A stretch of 64,000 nucleotides of DNA. It comes from Corbicula japonica (lineage: Eukaryota > Mollusca > Bivalvia > Venerida > Cyrenidae). The DNA is taken from contig JAZAYU010000005.1 in assembly GCA_038501625.1 (NCBI GenBank), forward strand, positions 9,449,484 through 9,513,483. The letters are read 5' to 3'. Of this stretch, positions 1-15,100 are shown piece by piece (the first letter of the stretch is position 1; each line of letters begins with the position of its first letter). The translations under genes and the position numbers were made by a program. The notes below the pieces were generated by a model that saw only the letters and a list, made by a program, of their open reading frames with translations, did not search any database and was not told where the DNA came from.

Positions 1-473
1 ATATGTTTTCATTCTCACCATTTAAACATTACTGTTGGAAAGTTTTCATGCAAACCGACATATAAAATTCTATTATTTCTAAAAAGCGAACCACTAATTT
101 GTTTTCCGACTCGAAGGAAATTAATGTAAGGTGTAACTGTCCGCACCACACTTCTGCATGTCATTTCAGTACATTACGTGTGTGTGACAACTGCCGAAGA
201 GAAACTATGAACGTCGAGTATTTAATGGAACACGTCAATCAGTCCCATTCCTACACTGTTTTCAATTTCAAAATGCTATTTCTTGTTTAGAGAAAATGTA
301 TTGTTTTCGCACATCGTTTAATAAAAACGACTAGAGAATGATGCTGTTCCTTCAACAACATTTTAGCGATTCTTTAACTTAGAAAATTGTGATTTCAAAG
401 TTATTTTTTCAGAACAATTTTTCAAGTTTGACGGTTTTCGAATACATTATTCCGTGATTCGGTGGTGTTTTAA

Positions 474-556
474 CAGAACAGAACAAGAACAAGAACAGGA
501 ACAGGAACAGAATAGAACAGAACATAATAGAACAGAACAGGGAGAGCAGACCAGAG
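474..556. repeat. (GAACA)n simple repeat
   Basis: Imperfect runs of GAACA/GAACAG at 474-556, with a second short run at about 618-649. It lies about 2.5 kb upstream of APCDD1. No coding signal. Confidence 0.8.
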
Positions 557-1665
557 TAGAACAGAACATTATTTTTTTAACTCCAGCCATATAGACAATG
601 GTATTAGAGTATAAATAGAACAAAACAAAACAGAACAGAACAAAATATCACGTTTATACTACTGATTCACTATAAACCTTTATGAAATATTGTTGGCCAT
701 GGGCTAAAGCAGTTTTTTATATTTTTAAAAAGCGAGTAAAGAGACCGTTTTATGCATTTCTAATGAGGATATTGTCAATACAATTCACAATATTTTGATT
801 TTTTTACTGTTTGACTAATATTGACCCGTCATGCCCTCATCCCTTTTTTCATTGTATTTCGAAAAAAATATTTTGGCAACTTTATTAATTCTTTGTCATA
901 ATCACCTTTATTACGGTCTGTCATTTTCGGCAGACGACACATACGTCAACCTCGCGTCAAACTTCAAAACAAAACAAAGTAACGCGAGACCGGGCGCCTA
1001 TTCGAACGCATGTTAATTGTTACATCTGAAATAAAGCTGCACAAAAAGTCACTCGTTTTTTACCGATTAACCCTTTTCTGTACCATTTAAGCTGAACATT
1101 TTAATAAATTTATCAATTAGATCAATTATGGTTTTGAAAGATTTGAGATAGTACTTTAAACTTTATGAACATTATACACGGATTAACAGATAACAATCTG
1201 ACCCAAGCTCGCACCGTAAAATGTTCAGTATTCTTATATCATGTAGTACGAATAATTAATCACTCCTTGCAAAAAAGAAACTCGGGCAGTAAGCCATTTA
1301 ATGAATCAATCCGCTCTTTTTTGCGCGTTTTTTTTTAATTATTGTTTTTGTTTTTATTTTTGGCGAACACTTATTTGGCGAAAGTGGCGGACGTGACTCG
1401 CTGATAAATCCTACGCACAACCCCTTAACACTTTTTTACATGCCGTGATGGAATCGATGATTTCCTTTGAAGTTATGTTATCCTGGTGGTAATTTACGAG
1501 TTACCGCCCCTATCTGAAAGTCCGAAGGGAGGCAACTACGTTCTTATCGGTTTTACTATAAATCTTTCTCGCGATTAGTTTCTGCGAGAGGCAAAATTTT
1601 TCACTATTCCTTTTATAACAAGGCATAAAGATGGTTAAAGTAATTGTATTATATCTTAAAGTATA

Positions 1666-1844
1666 CAGTAAAACCCCTCATAAAGATCACCCAATATTAA
1701 AATCACCTCGATAATAAGACCATTATTTCAATGTTCCTTTTAATTTGTTTTTACTTTATTTTCTACCCCATAATTAAAAAGATCCTATTGTTAAGAGCAC
1801 TTTTGTCCAGTCCCATAGACTGTCTTAACAGAGAGGTTTCACTG
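1666..1844. mobile_element. Small TA-flanked non-autonomous DNA transposon (pogo/Tc1-mariner-like)
   Basis: The left end CAGTAAAACC and right end GGTTTCACTG form an imperfect terminal inverted repeat and are flanked by TA on both sides (1664-1665 and 1845-1846). At 179 bp with no ORF it is a MITE. The superfamily is inferred from CAGT ends plus the TA target. Confidence 0.6.
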
Positions 1845-2602
1845 TAGTAACAACGAAAATATCGCGACTTAAGTTGCAAGCAAGCAAATGTTTACATAAT
1901 TCCTTTTGTTAGTAAAGTCTTTGGATGGTTAAAGATTTTGCCTCATAACTAACTGCATAAAACGAAAATATTGCTACTATAAAGCAAGCAAACACATTTT
2001 TGCATTATTCTTTTTTGTTAATTCAAAAAAGTAAATGTCAGCGTTACGCGATACATATCGTGAATCTCTTACGTACCGTATCGCGATACTTGATTGTTTT
2101 GCACGCGCCCTCGAGATATACAGTCCTACAAATGAAGTATTAGTCTCATATTTTAGGGCAGAGTTACAACGAAAATATGGCCTATCAAATAACAGGGTAT
2201 TTGAAACGCGATCATAATACTAAAACTTTTGATAAAACACGAGAATATTTTATATATTTATACGATTGAAAATATAAAATACGTTGAAAGAAATAATATC
2301 TCGCTACATTGCTCTTCATTTCTTTTAATGATGCTTCAATGTCTATAAACAAAATGTTCTAACGCTAGAATATAAAGATAATTGTTGTCTAGAGTATGTT
2401 ACTGACTACATAGTATATACAACAAATCAAGCGTGTTTACGTAGACATTGTTCAGAGCAAACATAAAGATAAACTAATAGGATTTAAAAGATACTCTTAA
2501 TTGAATGGATTCAATTTTCCCATTTTGTCTGACTAACCAAGATAAATCACGCTGTCTATCTAAAAACCCTTAAATTATTGTTTCCAAAGAATATCACTTT
2601 TA

Positions 2603-2614
2603 TGCGCATGCGCT
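2603..2614 (+). promoter_or_regulatory. NRF-1-like GC palindrome upstream of APCDD1
   Basis: TGCGCATGCGCT differs from the palindromic NRF-1 core (TGCGCATGCGCA) at one position. It lies about 530 bp before the APCDD1 start codon in otherwise AT-rich DNA. A functional role is inference only. Confidence 0.3.
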
Positions 2615-3070
2615 TTAAGAATGTGCAATTTGCTTAAATAATCAAATTGTATTAAATTATAGGTCTCTGATAATTGTGCACGTAATGTTTTTAAAATCGT
2701 GTTTACAGTGCTTATATTTTATATATAATTTTATATTCTCTTAAATTACAACTTGCACGAATTACTCTAAAACGGAACGACAGCTCTCGCAAGCGATATA
2801 CGCGGTACTTATACAATACAGTGATTGTACTAAGAGCGGCAGGCTGATTTGTGGACTGTTATTATTGTCAGCTTGATTGCCGCGTAAGTGCAGCAGTCAT
2901 TTATTTCGGCTTCATTCACAAATAAACTACCAATATCAGTGGTAGGAAATAGTACCCGAAGTGTTTTGGAAACGCGGATTAGTATTTTAACTATTATTTG
3001 AAATAATGTGAATTTGTAAACGCGTGTCTCCGTGAATATAATGATATAATTGAATGAAATTTAAGTAAAA

Positions 3071-3100
3071 ATGTGGACAAACGACAAGGACTTAACGTAA
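3071..3100 (+). other. Short upstream ORF in the APCDD1 leader
   Basis: ATG at 3071 opens nine codons (MWTNDKDLT) and closes at TAA 3098-3100, 33 nt before the APCDD1 start codon. If the transcript starts upstream of 3071, ribosomes would meet this uORF first, so it could reduce translation. Its presence in the mRNA is an assumption. Confidence 0.4.
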
Positions 3101-3133
3101 CTGTTGTTAAATCGCTTTGGAATTACCAGCAAA

Positions 3134-3164
3134 ATGACGTGGAACTTAAATATTTTCAATACAG
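3134..3164 (+). CDS. APCDD1: APCDD1 coding exon 1 (start codon and start of signal peptide)
   Basis: ATG at 3134 is followed by ten codons (MTWNLNIFNT) and one base of the next codon, then donor GTAAGT at 3165. The phase-1 junction joins exon 2 to give an unbroken hydrophobic signal sequence, which supports this start. An A at -3 fits a usable initiation context. A nearer upstream ATG (3071) closes after nine codons. Confidence 0.8.
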
Positions 3165-6100
3165 GTAAGTTTGCTGTCTTTAAAAAAAACAACAACAGAA
3201 TATAATTATAAAATAACAATTCTTTTATTAAAAAAGGTAAATAATTTAAATAAAATTATCATTGCACGCTAAAGGCGGAAAAGACGGAAATTAAGAAAAA
3301 ATGAGAGAAATCTAGCTACAGTTAAAGTATGCAAAAAATAATATTAAATTAATTGTCGGTATTAAAATCATGAATTTGAAACCGCCAAATGATGTGCCAA
3401 ATATTTCTGCAGTTGCACAATTTATTATAATTCTGTTAGCTGATACTACTAAACTTAGTTATTTACTACCAAACAATGTTATTTTTGAAACATATAAGCC
3501 ATTCAAGTGCCTGTCTGAATTTTGGAGCGGACGGGAGCCAAGAAAAGAGATGTAAATCTGAGTGAAATGTATTTTTCCTTTAAGTTAGTGCATTTGCAAA
3601 CGTATGCTAACTCATTAGATAAATTTATTACGAACAACCCACCCAAATTCCGAAATTTATCCTCTGCTCGTGAACTCGTGCAGTTGGCATCAATTAAGGT
3701 TTCAAAGATACCGCCAATTATGTGATTAAACTCTCGCGAGATAACAAGATATGTTTGGCATTAAAACTGTCTGCGATCTTATAACGACGACGGAAAATGT
3801 AAATCATCTTAAATCAAAAATGTCTTTGAACTTGCAATATTTATTACCAAGTCGTGTTATCACTAAAAACAACAAAAACCAAAAATATCAATCGTTTTCT
3901 TATCAGGGATGTTGCACATCTTGATTTCAATCGGTAAATTCTTAGAAACATCGGCCTGAGAATGCCTTTACAGGTGGATATCATATTTAAATAATTGCTT
4001 TAAATGGGAATTTACTGTGTGCAACACTCTACAAGATTGAAATAGAAGCCGGGCTCAAGCAAAAGTGATGCCAACGGAGCCGGGCTCGGGGAAAAAGTGA
4101 CGTCATCAGTGCTATCTATTATTATTATATTCATTGTTTGCTTACACAGTAGCAGTAATTTCCAAAAAATATCTTGTAATAGATTCCTTCTATTATAATC
4201 TTCTATAACAATTTTGTAGAAGTTGTTAAAAGCTTTCTTTCAATTGTTTTTGTCGTGAAGCCCTAGAGCTTAAATCTGGCACAGCGCCATAGCACTCAAT
4301 AGTATAATGGAACAATGAATTCCCATCTCGAAACGAAGCCTTCGTGTCGAAACACAGACCACTTTCGTTATTTCCACCATAGGGTGGACTTTACTAACCA
4401 GTTTGACCGCATATATTAAAATCTCATTAAATACCCCCGATATTTTTTCTTGCACATATGTATTTCATATTCTCAAGTCAGTTTATGTTTTGCGCAAAAT
4501 ACCATCAAGGTAAAATAAGCATTTTACGTGAACCTTTTACCCTTAATGATAAATTATTATGGATAAATAAACAAGTTAATGGCGAGACCACCTCGATTTA
4601 AACCATTAGGAGAAGGAAGACATCTTTCAACCTGGTTTAGATGTAATATTTAATAATGGAAGAAAAAAGTATGAATTTACATAATGAAACAAAGTAAATT
4701 ACGTCGGACCAGTACACGATATTTCATCTTCTTCATCCAAGGTCGGGCATACGACTGTTGAAATGAAACATGTCAAACTTCCACCGAATATAAATAACAT
4801 ATCTTATTATTTGCTGTACTGAAACATTAATTTACAAACCAGAAAATATATGATACTGTCAGATTTTCAACTTTGTTGAAAGTATATTCATTTTTTTATG
4901 AAACTTGTATAATTTTGAGCGAATTATAAAAGTACGAGAACACTGTGCTACTATTGATATTTACAGTTACATTCCTACAAAAAAATCACCAGTTAGCATT
5001 TTATATTCATAAATACATTAAATATTAGTAATACATTATCCCAGGAAAATAGCAATCATGATGAAAGCTCACAAAACCGGTGAGCAGTATTCGTGCACCT
5101 ATAAATGCATTTTATTGTATACTATAAACTGTACACCAATGTTAGAAAGTATAAGTACCTCTTTTAATATATACGGAACACTGTACACTATACGTGCACA
5201 TTTTAACGTTTATAGTACGCTAAATACCAGTGTTATAAAGTATTAGAGCATCTTTTAATTTTTACAATATAATGTGCACCAAGAGTTGTTCGGCAAACAG
5301 TGAAAATGTACATTTACCGCGAACAGCATATTAAGTTATCTCGTCATTTTAACTTCATGTAACTTAAAATCATTTCGCGTCCCAAACATATCCTAAACAA
5401 AAGGACACTGAATTATACCAATCATTATAGAGTACCAAAATAAAGGGAGGCAAAAATAATTAATTCCGTGAAATATAATAGTGTCCCAATATAAACGCTG
5501 TCCCAACACTTAGGGTAAATACGGTAATATGTAATAAGGGCAAGGCTAAACAGGTACACACGTTAACCCAACGATCAGCTTGTTTTTCCCCAAAATAATT
5601 TTGGAACGAGATAACCCCCAAAAGATCCTTTTCAACCAAATCTATCTGGTCATGCAGAAACTCCTGACAAAATCGATGATTTTGAGGGATGGCAAATTGT
5701 TTGAATGTCAAAATAAAGGCATATTATCTCAATAATCTCACAGATAATCTGCCGGAAAGGGTAAGTTTCTGATTACCCACTAATTGAAACTTAATGACCC
5801 TCACTAATTCTTGAAATTGGGCGTTAAATTTGACATGCGATTTGAATGAACATTTTTGTACTGTATAGTATGCAATGGAACTCGCTTGTTCCATTAAACG
5901 TAAAGAAAATGATAAACTTTGTATAAATAGCAACCATTTAAGATGTTTCCCTAGTCATTGTTTGGGGTTTGGTAAATAAAACTTTTACCAAATTTATAAT
6001 ATAAGGCTCCTACAAATTATGCAGCGTCATAGTGATATACTTATGCTATGCATTCTTATAGGGTTATTGTTTAATATAAAATTTAATGTATTCATTTTTA

Positions 6101-9100
6101 TGTTAAATAAAACATATACAGGTTTTAATAATTATATATATATATTACTGAAATATTGATAAGGGCCACATTTCTAGTCTGTAAGTTTTCCCGCTAGGTA
6201 ATTTTAAAAAAAACAACTCACATGATTTATTCGTCGGTTTTATCAAATAAACAATACAGTAAAAACTTTATGTATCATAAAATATTCGAAATGTTAACTT
6301 ATACAATAATAAAAATACACTACAAAAGTGGCCCTAATTAAATTTTGAATAGTATATATTTTTAGTACTATTTTCTCTAAAAGGTACGCGGGAGTCCAAG
6401 ACTTAGATGACCGTTGATCATGGATATCCAAATTAAGCCCCATAGAATTCCAATAATTTGTTTATAAGACAGAATATTTAACATTCCCACCTGTCAGTAT
6501 AGATATATAATCATTTTGAACGCAAAGTGTCACGTTTGAGATCAGCGATCATGATTATTACCATGTTGTGTCAAAGCCCTGATTGTGGTCAACGAACCTG
6601 CTTTTGGTCTGAAAAAAACAACAAACAACACGATGTACTGAAATTACATTTGGGAAGCATAAAAACAATTTCGGCCACTGACGTGAAGTACAATTATACT
6701 TAATTGATACAAAAAGATAAACTATAATCATTTTTATTACTTTATCCCGCCATAAAACAGAAAGAAAGCAATTAGGAATTATGTTTTATCTGACAAGACG
6801 TGTTTATAATACGTATGTTCGACAGCCGTTTACCATCATAGTTTGGTATCTTAGAGTTCAAAATTTTTGTATTGATGTAAGTAAACATTTACTTGTACTA
6901 GTAAAGGTATTTTCAATAAAACTTCTGTAACAGTATTACATTTCTGCCCAGGATACTGGCCTTTGTTATTGGAATTTTGTTAATTATGACCAAATTTCGC
7001 GAGGCGTAATTTGAATTTAGATATTGGATCGTTGACACCGGCAAAGACTTGCGGATAAAGCGAATTTCTGGCCTACGGATTTTTTTCAATTGCTTCAAAA
7101 CCACTTACACCTAATATATTAAGTTCGAGCCTCGCCTTCCGCTCTTCTTTAAATGACACGGTTTCGTTAGTTATGGTATTTTACTGCAAAAACAACCAAG
7201 GCCCACATCGATTTGAAATTAATTTATCTGCTACACAGATTCAAACGATTTCAAATATTTATTTTTCTTGGATTCCATTTAAATCTTACAGTTTCTTGCT
7301 ACTTATTCATTTGACACATTGTCTATCAATTTACACCATGTAGATAAGACCTGTCAATTTTTGTGTTAGTTTACCGATTATTTGAACACTAGACAAAATA
7401 CTCAGTATAAAATTAATGGTATGTGTTTATAGATAAAATATTTGATGATTATATTTGCAAAAGATATTGGTAATAAATCTAACGTGTGATGATAAAAGCA
7501 GGGATTTAGAGTAGATTTGATAGGTGTCAAAATATACACGCAATTTATCACTTATACCTGTTTTCAAACAGAAAATACTATTGACAAGTTCTCTTTAAAA
7601 AAGCAGCCCTATATGATTAGAACATTTTTAAGTTCACAGCCTTCGACCGAAATCTCGTTTAAAAGAGGTCTTGATAACATTTCTTTTACTTTTTAACGAC
7701 TCTGGTGGTGTTTTTATTTCTGCAATGTCATTGTAATTTAGGGGCGGATCCCGAGGGGCTTCAGCGGAAATCCTTTTTTGGACAGCAAAATTAAATTTTC
7801 ATGAGACATTGGGAAAAATGTTGGAACTTAACATGTAATAATCTTAAGACTGTCCAAAAAAAACGAAACCCTCGCTCTTGAAGTCTTGCCTATACTGCAA
7901 TAGGAGTCGTTCTTCAATTCCAGAAGTAGGGAGCAACAGCACCTAGCAATACATCCGCGTTCACGTACACACAAGCACAGGCCAGATGGTTTTAATTTTA
8001 AAAGTAGCTTAAGAACGAGATAAAAATCGGAGGAAACGTGATTATTCTTTTTTTAAACAAATGATCGAATTTCTTAAACTAATCCTATTTACTCAAACCA
8101 TTTCGCGCGTTCTTGTGTTGTTTAAATAGTCTGTATTCGAAATTATCCCACCCAAACGACTTAACAAAATGGCCATCAACAAACTGGTGCGAAAATATTT
8201 ACCCATGTTAAAGAAGTGTTAACGACGGCTTGTTTACACAATTTTCAAGCGCGAAGACCTACTGTTTTCCAAATAGTCATTTAACCTTTGAATGAAAAGA
8301 ATCTGCCGAGATGAAAGCTACTTGACAAGACACCTCTCTAAACAAATGTTTGGATTACAATTCGCGCCTCTTTTTGTACTGCATTACTTAATTTCCAAGT
8401 TCATACAAGCCACTTAACACTCTATGGGAAAGTGATTCTGCGACAATAAGAGTTAAGACGGCTACGCATGCGCATGCGCACTGTTTTTGGCTGCAAAGCT
8501 TTTCTTGTACAAAGCATTTTTGGACTTGAATTTGATAATTGTTCGACAATACAGATTTGGACAAAAATAAGTTGTTCCTTCCATTTCCGACTATAAATGT
8601 TTGTTTGTGTTAACATCAAAAAAGGCAAGTGCTTATCTCGTGGTACTTATCCGTTGATCGTTTGGTACCATCCGTACCCCACAAGTCATTCAATGACTAA
8701 TGACTCTATACATCTAAAGAACTTGCACGTAATACAGTCATTTATTTAAAAAATGACATTTTAATTGGACCTCGGTAAAAACCAAACCGATTTTTCGTAG
8801 CTGAAGCAAAATTTAAACCTGCCTTATCCAATGGACGACGATAATACACTCTATTCTACGAGGAAAGTGTGCGCTTTGTTTTAGGTGATTTTTCATCAAC
8901 TGCTTTTTCTTAATGCCTAAATATTTTGTATCAAAATTGGGATTAGATCATAGGTTTAAATAATCTTATCTCAGGATATTGAATAGAAATTATACTCCAT
9001 TTCGTCCCTAGAAAAAGAAAAAAAAATCAGCAAATCACAGCCCTGTTTTCAGCATTTAGTGGCCTCTGACCTGTTAGCCTTTAAAGACCAAGACGACTCA

Positions 9101-12100
9101 TTAAAATGAAGTCAGGCAGGGTTGAAGGTTATAAAACTGAGATTGGAAACCAGTCTCAAATCTCAAGCATTTGATTGGCTGAAATGGCGACTGGTCGCCA
9201 TTTCATCCAATCAGATGCTTGAGATTTGAGACTGGTTTCCATGCTCAGTTTTATAACCTTGGGCACAGATCCGATTAATATGTTCCGTTCCCGGATTGTT
9301 TAGCATGATTCATAGATTGTGTCGTTTTACATTAAAACAGGTGTTGAATTCTACAAATACCGCTCTAGACAGGACTACATTGTTGTCCAGTTAACTGGTC
9401 ACTCCCGACATGGTGTACTATATGAAACTGACAAGTGTCTCAATGAAAATCACAGCTTGATAAATGTCCGACGTTTTCCCAACAATAACAAACACATGTG
9501 CATTTGACGGGCACTCGTGTTTCATGCAATTCAATCACAGCTTGAAATCCAATGTGTCGGTGGTCTCTTTAAGTACTTTTATATTCCAAGAAAGCTACTA
9601 TTTATCATTAAATGACATATTAAAATACATTCCTAAAATACCGTTTCTCATTCATTACAAATACAAGTTAAAGTCCGGCAAAACTTTAATTCAGTATACC
9701 AGCAGATCATTTGTGGTGAAGTAAAATTTATTGCATCAATGTCCACTAAACATGAGAGGCATATGATATTGCGTAGGTTTTTCACAAGTTGGTTTTTCGT
9801 GAAACACCGACCGAATTGTACAAGATCCTTTTTTTTGGTGAGCCCAAAGTATAGTGACACCGTACAATAAGATAGTTCTGTGGTTTAAGAACCAAGCCAT
9901 ACGAGTGCACTAAAGATAGTTATAATTGCCTCCACAAATTTTTTTACTTACGGACCTTTAGTAAAATGATAACTTTCATAAGGAGCATCTCAGTTAGTGT
10001 TAACGGGTTTTCACTTTGAATATGACAGTATTGAAACGCGGACCTCTGCAAAGGAAAGTAAGTTAGTAGTTAGTGACGAAGTGACATCTGGGAAAAATAC
10101 GGAGGAAAGCGTAAACCATTTTAAATCGAAAATATTGACATTTTCTAATACGAGATCAGCGCCAAATTCGTAATAAAAGGAACTTTGTCTAGAAGAGTAT
10201 CAAAGCGCCGCGTTACATTTCTCAGCTTTTTTCCATTCAACCCTTAACTCCAAATATATGCATTTTACAGCATGTGCGAACAGTGTAATCAGGATCTGCA
10301 ATGTTCGCTTTTTGGTCAGAAATAACCTTACAAATCAAAAGATCTACACTCTTCAACTACGCCATAAAGGATATATGGAGGAAAGGGCTAATAATATTAC
10401 CCAAATCGTTTCATGTAAAACCTATGATAAAGATAGAAATACCATTTGATGAATGATCTATCAAATAGCCATATTTAACACCTGGATTTTTAATGAATTC
10501 GGAAGTAAGTTAAACCCTTTCTTGAAGTTTTCAAAATATTTACCACATCCAAGTTGAGAGCGGATAATGAAATAAGTGCAACCACTTCAAATAAATCAGA
10601 TATTTATCAAACAAAGATCATATCTTTGCTTAAACTTTCGAGAGTCTCGTTTACGTACAACAAATAACTAAAAACCTAAAATTTATTTGAACTTAATTGA
10701 ATTCATTGTTAAATATGGGAGAGTAATCGGTAGTTATTTTGGAGGGCAGATTAAAATTGCGTAAGAATACAAACCGATTTGCATTTTGAAGAGCACTTCA
10801 CATACAAAATAGTCCGGTTAAATGCTACCCAGATGTTCAGTTACGTATGTATGGTAATTGATAACGACCATTATTGATGGAAATTGTAATTATCTCTCAC
10901 ATTAACAAATGACAATTTTAGCGTCTTGCTGGTTTTTAACAATTTGACTATGACACGTGAGACCCCTATCAAAATAAAATGTTCTCCTAAAAGCTGCTTT
11001 GAGAAATATGCTTAACCAAATGGAGACCAGTCTCGCCTGCATTCTCGCATGCACCTGACTTACGACATGCAATAGTTTTGAGATTGATTTTATGTCATCG
11101 TCCCTTATTTTCCAAATGTGGACAATGTCGCGAAATAGGATTCCTAAAATAAATACGATATGAAGCAACTCACAATTATTGCCACAAAAGGCGCGTTTAT
11201 TTAAATAATTCAGCTTCTTCGTTACTGCACATTTCAGACTAAAAATAGAATAATGGAATATCCAATTATCGACTAATTCTTAAAATAGAAAATATTGTTG
11301 AGGCTGTAAAAAATACTTTATATTATGGCTATTCGAATGTAAATACTTTCTGGTCAGATTATTTACTAGAATTTAATTCCGAGCAAAACATTTTATAATT
11401 TTCCGTTTTGTAGCGTATAAATTTATCCCTAAATTGTAATGGGTACCTAATGCAGTGCTATTTTTAGATTTTTAAAATGTCGTATCTAATTTTTCGGTGG
11501 TACCAATAATTCATGATAGATATTTAAATGATATTACGTAAACAATAACGTTTCTTTTTCAGTTGTTCTGTTACAAATACTAAGATTATTGAATGGACAG
11601 GAATCGGCCGCCGGGATCTGGGCTGAGGACGAATGCCGACGTTCACTACGCGAAGCAATCACCGTCCCAGTAAAAGCACCAAACCCACCAAAATTGTCCG
11701 GGCACTGGACTTCTTCGAGGTAACTAGCGACATTTCTAACACTTATTTTGCTTAAGGTATTTTCTTGTTTAAGCGTTTCTTCTTCAATATAAAAACTAAA
11801 TTAGACATTTTTGTAATGGGGAATATAGAATATTTGGCAAATATTCTAGATTCCTGTTTTAATGGATAAAAATTCGTGAACTATATACTTTTTATCAACA
11901 TAAGTATTTACACGGATGAAATGTTAAAAGAAAAACAAAAACCTTGATTTTTTTTCATTGTTTTGCTCATTCCGCATGTTTTGGTGACCGAAATAATTAG
12001 CCTGTACATTTAACTTATCATGGTGGTTTCGATGTAACGTTTTGCTGAATGTAAAATATGAAAAGTTAAAGAAGAAGCCTTTTTAAGCGTTGTATTTCAT

Positions 12101-15100
12101 TTACTTTTCTGTGCTCTGCCACGGGTATCTGTCAAAAATGAAATCGTGCTGCCTATAAGTGACTTAATGTATCTTTCCTAAGTGTTAGGTGAAGAATATT
12201 TCACCGAGGTGAACTGTTATTGCGTAAACGAGGCTCAGCCGATTTCTATTCCTATAAATATGCCCTTCGTATATTCAACATTTTTGTATGTTTGTCATTG
12301 AATATAAAACATTAAATATCAAAATGTAAATGTTTAAGTTGAAAGAAGCATGCGTTCCTTCAAATATTTGGAGTATGCCGATTTCCCGCCAAAACGCGAG
12401 GTGACAGATTTTCTTTTTTTTCTCGTAAAAATACGCAGAAACACTATTTTAAAACGTTGATAGTATCGCAAAAAGACCTGTTTGAATTTACCGTTCAAAG
12501 GCAATCGAATCTATAGGGAAGGTGGAGGCGGACTATATTGCAAACTAAAATGTTACTTGATTAATTTCGAAATGAAAATTGTCATCCGAAAAATTTTGTT
12601 GTTGTGACGAGTTAAACATTTTGTGGTCCAAACAAAGTTCTAGTTTTAGAAATATAATAAGTTTGAAACAGCAAAAGTAAGGAATTTTACATTGCGAGCC
12701 CAACAACCGATTTGACTGGAATGCAATATTGTTTTACCGTCTTTTAAGATTTTTGTTAGACTGGTATGCAATCTTATTTACCATTACAAAAGATTTTTGA
12801 CTATTCCATTTAAAATAGATTTTGGCTTTCAGTATATTATTATTTTGTCTTAACAACTATCGATAATACTGATGTGCAATCTGTTTTGACCACCACTAAA
12901 GATTTTTTTACAATTCAACTAAAACAGATTTTGGCTTGAAGTATATTTTTGGCTCAAATATATAGCTGTACTCAAACACTCAAACTAGAATAATTTGAAA
13001 TGGTGTTTTAAATACTAAACATTATTAAGCACATTCATGAAATGGTACTTAAGTGTGATTTAGGAAGAAACACGACCATGTTGGTATTTCGCATATTGCC
13101 TTTCAGCAATACTTAGGATCTTTTTTATGAAAAACGTATCAAATTATGACATTTTTGTGAAAGTAATCAGCGTTCGTAATATATTGGTTTCGTAAAAATG
13201 AATCTGCATTCTATCGTTTCATTCAAACAAAGGTGTAAAGTTCGGAATTATGCAAATTGTCTGGTTTCAAATTCAGTTCAGATGTAGGCTAAAGAGCGAA
13301 ACATTCGCTTAATTTTTTATTTTATAATATAAACGATGAGTAATATTATTACCGTATTCTGGGTTCCAAGCCTATGTAACATCTGTCGGTTCTATTCTGC
13401 TCTTCCTAATGGATCATAGGTATTATAAATCACTTGGGCCACAATTAAAATATTATGTTGTTTTCTTAAGGGACCGATACAAGATTTCAAGAAAGGGACT
13501 TCATTTGGGGCCAGGATTAGGGTAGTTACATGATGGTTTCCATTTTTCTGGCCAAATGCCTCATCAACATTCAATATTCCTTCCAAAAAAGGGGTTCGAG
13601 TGACCCCACCGATTCGTGGATCTGCCGCCGTGACGGACCAGAAATAAAGCCCGATCCTGATCATTTTTTATCATTCCACAACCTATTTTAAGCTTATATA
13701 ATTTAAATGTAATTTGTGTTCTTAAATATACTTAGAAAATTAATGGTTAGGATAACCTTTGAGTTTCTCTTTTAAAAATGCTTGTCTTAATATCAAGTTT
13801 TTAGTCATTATTTCAAATTGTAGACGCGTTTATCAAAATGTTTCAGATTTAATTGATGTTTTTTCTACAAACGGCGAATTTGAAGACAATTTACCTCCAA
13901 ATTTTGAAGTTTCAATTAAGCATTAATTTTTATGACAGCGAATAATGTTATAATTATGACGTTTTATGTCAAGGACTATGTCATTTGATACTAAATAATT
14001 GTATGTATTTTGACAGGTACAAGTGTGCCATGATTTATGGCTTGTTACAACTGTTGACATTAACATTTTGTTTCATTCACTTGGTACTTTAAAGAGATGT
14101 TCCACTCCCCTCTTTATTAATGACGATTGCGTTTGTTTCTGATTTCACACGTTATGAGATTTACAAGAGCACCGATTGCACAATGTATAAAACCCAGATC
14201 AAGTCTTGGACCGTGAACTGTGTTTTATACATTGCCGATTGCATAATTTACGTCATTTTAGGGTTGTTTTGTTTCAAGGAAATTATTATTGCGTAATCTC
14301 TTAGCAAGGGAGAGATTTTCTTTCTTAAATTATACTTGTGAATCAACTCTGTTCAACGACTGAGTTTGCCAATATTGATTGTATCATGCAAACGGCGAAC
14401 AAGTAAAATTCATAAACCTGTGAAAACGGAAACTTCCGCGGAAGTTGTTAACTTTGTTTGTGAATGCATTGTCATAGTATAATACATTTTTTTCCTTTGA
14501 GTGCACCTCTCCCATTTCTGGTCAGTCATTTTTTCCTGGGACCGGTTGCGGGGGTGGGATCCAGAGGGGTTCAGTGGGATTAGGGGATTCAGTTGGATTG
14601 TCTGAATCCCATTATTAGGCAGAATCATTCAATTTTCATTGGGTATTTGGTCGGAATGTTGGAAAGTATTATGTTTCTACCCAAAGACTGCCCTCCACAA
14701 ACTCCTTCTGGAACTCTTGCATCCGATCCTGATCCGGGCGTGAAATATTCATAAGAAGTAAGGAAATTTGTAGGAATAATTGTGTATGCATGTACCTTTT
14801 TATGTCATTAGAAACTTGGTATTTTAGAGACAAATTAATAAAATAAAACCGAAGAGATATGTTTTTATTTATAAGAACTATTTATTCTGAACGATTGGTT
14901 AGTTAGCATAAGGATGAATTTTCGAACAACTGGCCCTAGGAAGTAAAGTTTAAAGTTTCATTTACATATTCGTGTACTTGTATGCTGCTGCACCAAATAT
15001 GAGCAAATCTTAAAACAGTAATATAAAGCCTTCCACAATAGAAATGTAGCTTTACAAAACTGTAAACAAATCTCTGATTTGAAATTTTTTATCTGTATGA

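Larger units (their letters stand above)
1..3133. other. Region upstream of APCDD1, no gene recognised
   Basis: AT-rich DNA with only short chance open frames. It holds the GAACA repeats, one TA-flanked MITE and an NRF-1-like site. The APCDD1 transcription start probably lies between about 2750 and 3070, but no clear TATA box or initiator was identified. Confidence 0.5.
3165..11562 (+). other. APCDD1 intron 1
   Basis: An 8.4-kb intron with GTAAGT donor and TTTTTCAG acceptor. Besides the listed repeats it holds AT-rich sequence with short chance ORFs only; no RNA gene was recognised. A retained open frame at 9319-9724 overlaps no known motif and is treated as chance. Confidence 0.7.

Noticed and set aside
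13392..13664. 90-codon - strand ORF in APCDD1 intron 2
   Set aside because: No recognised domain; local text loosely resembles the GGGGCGGATCC repeat family, so chance or repeat-derived.
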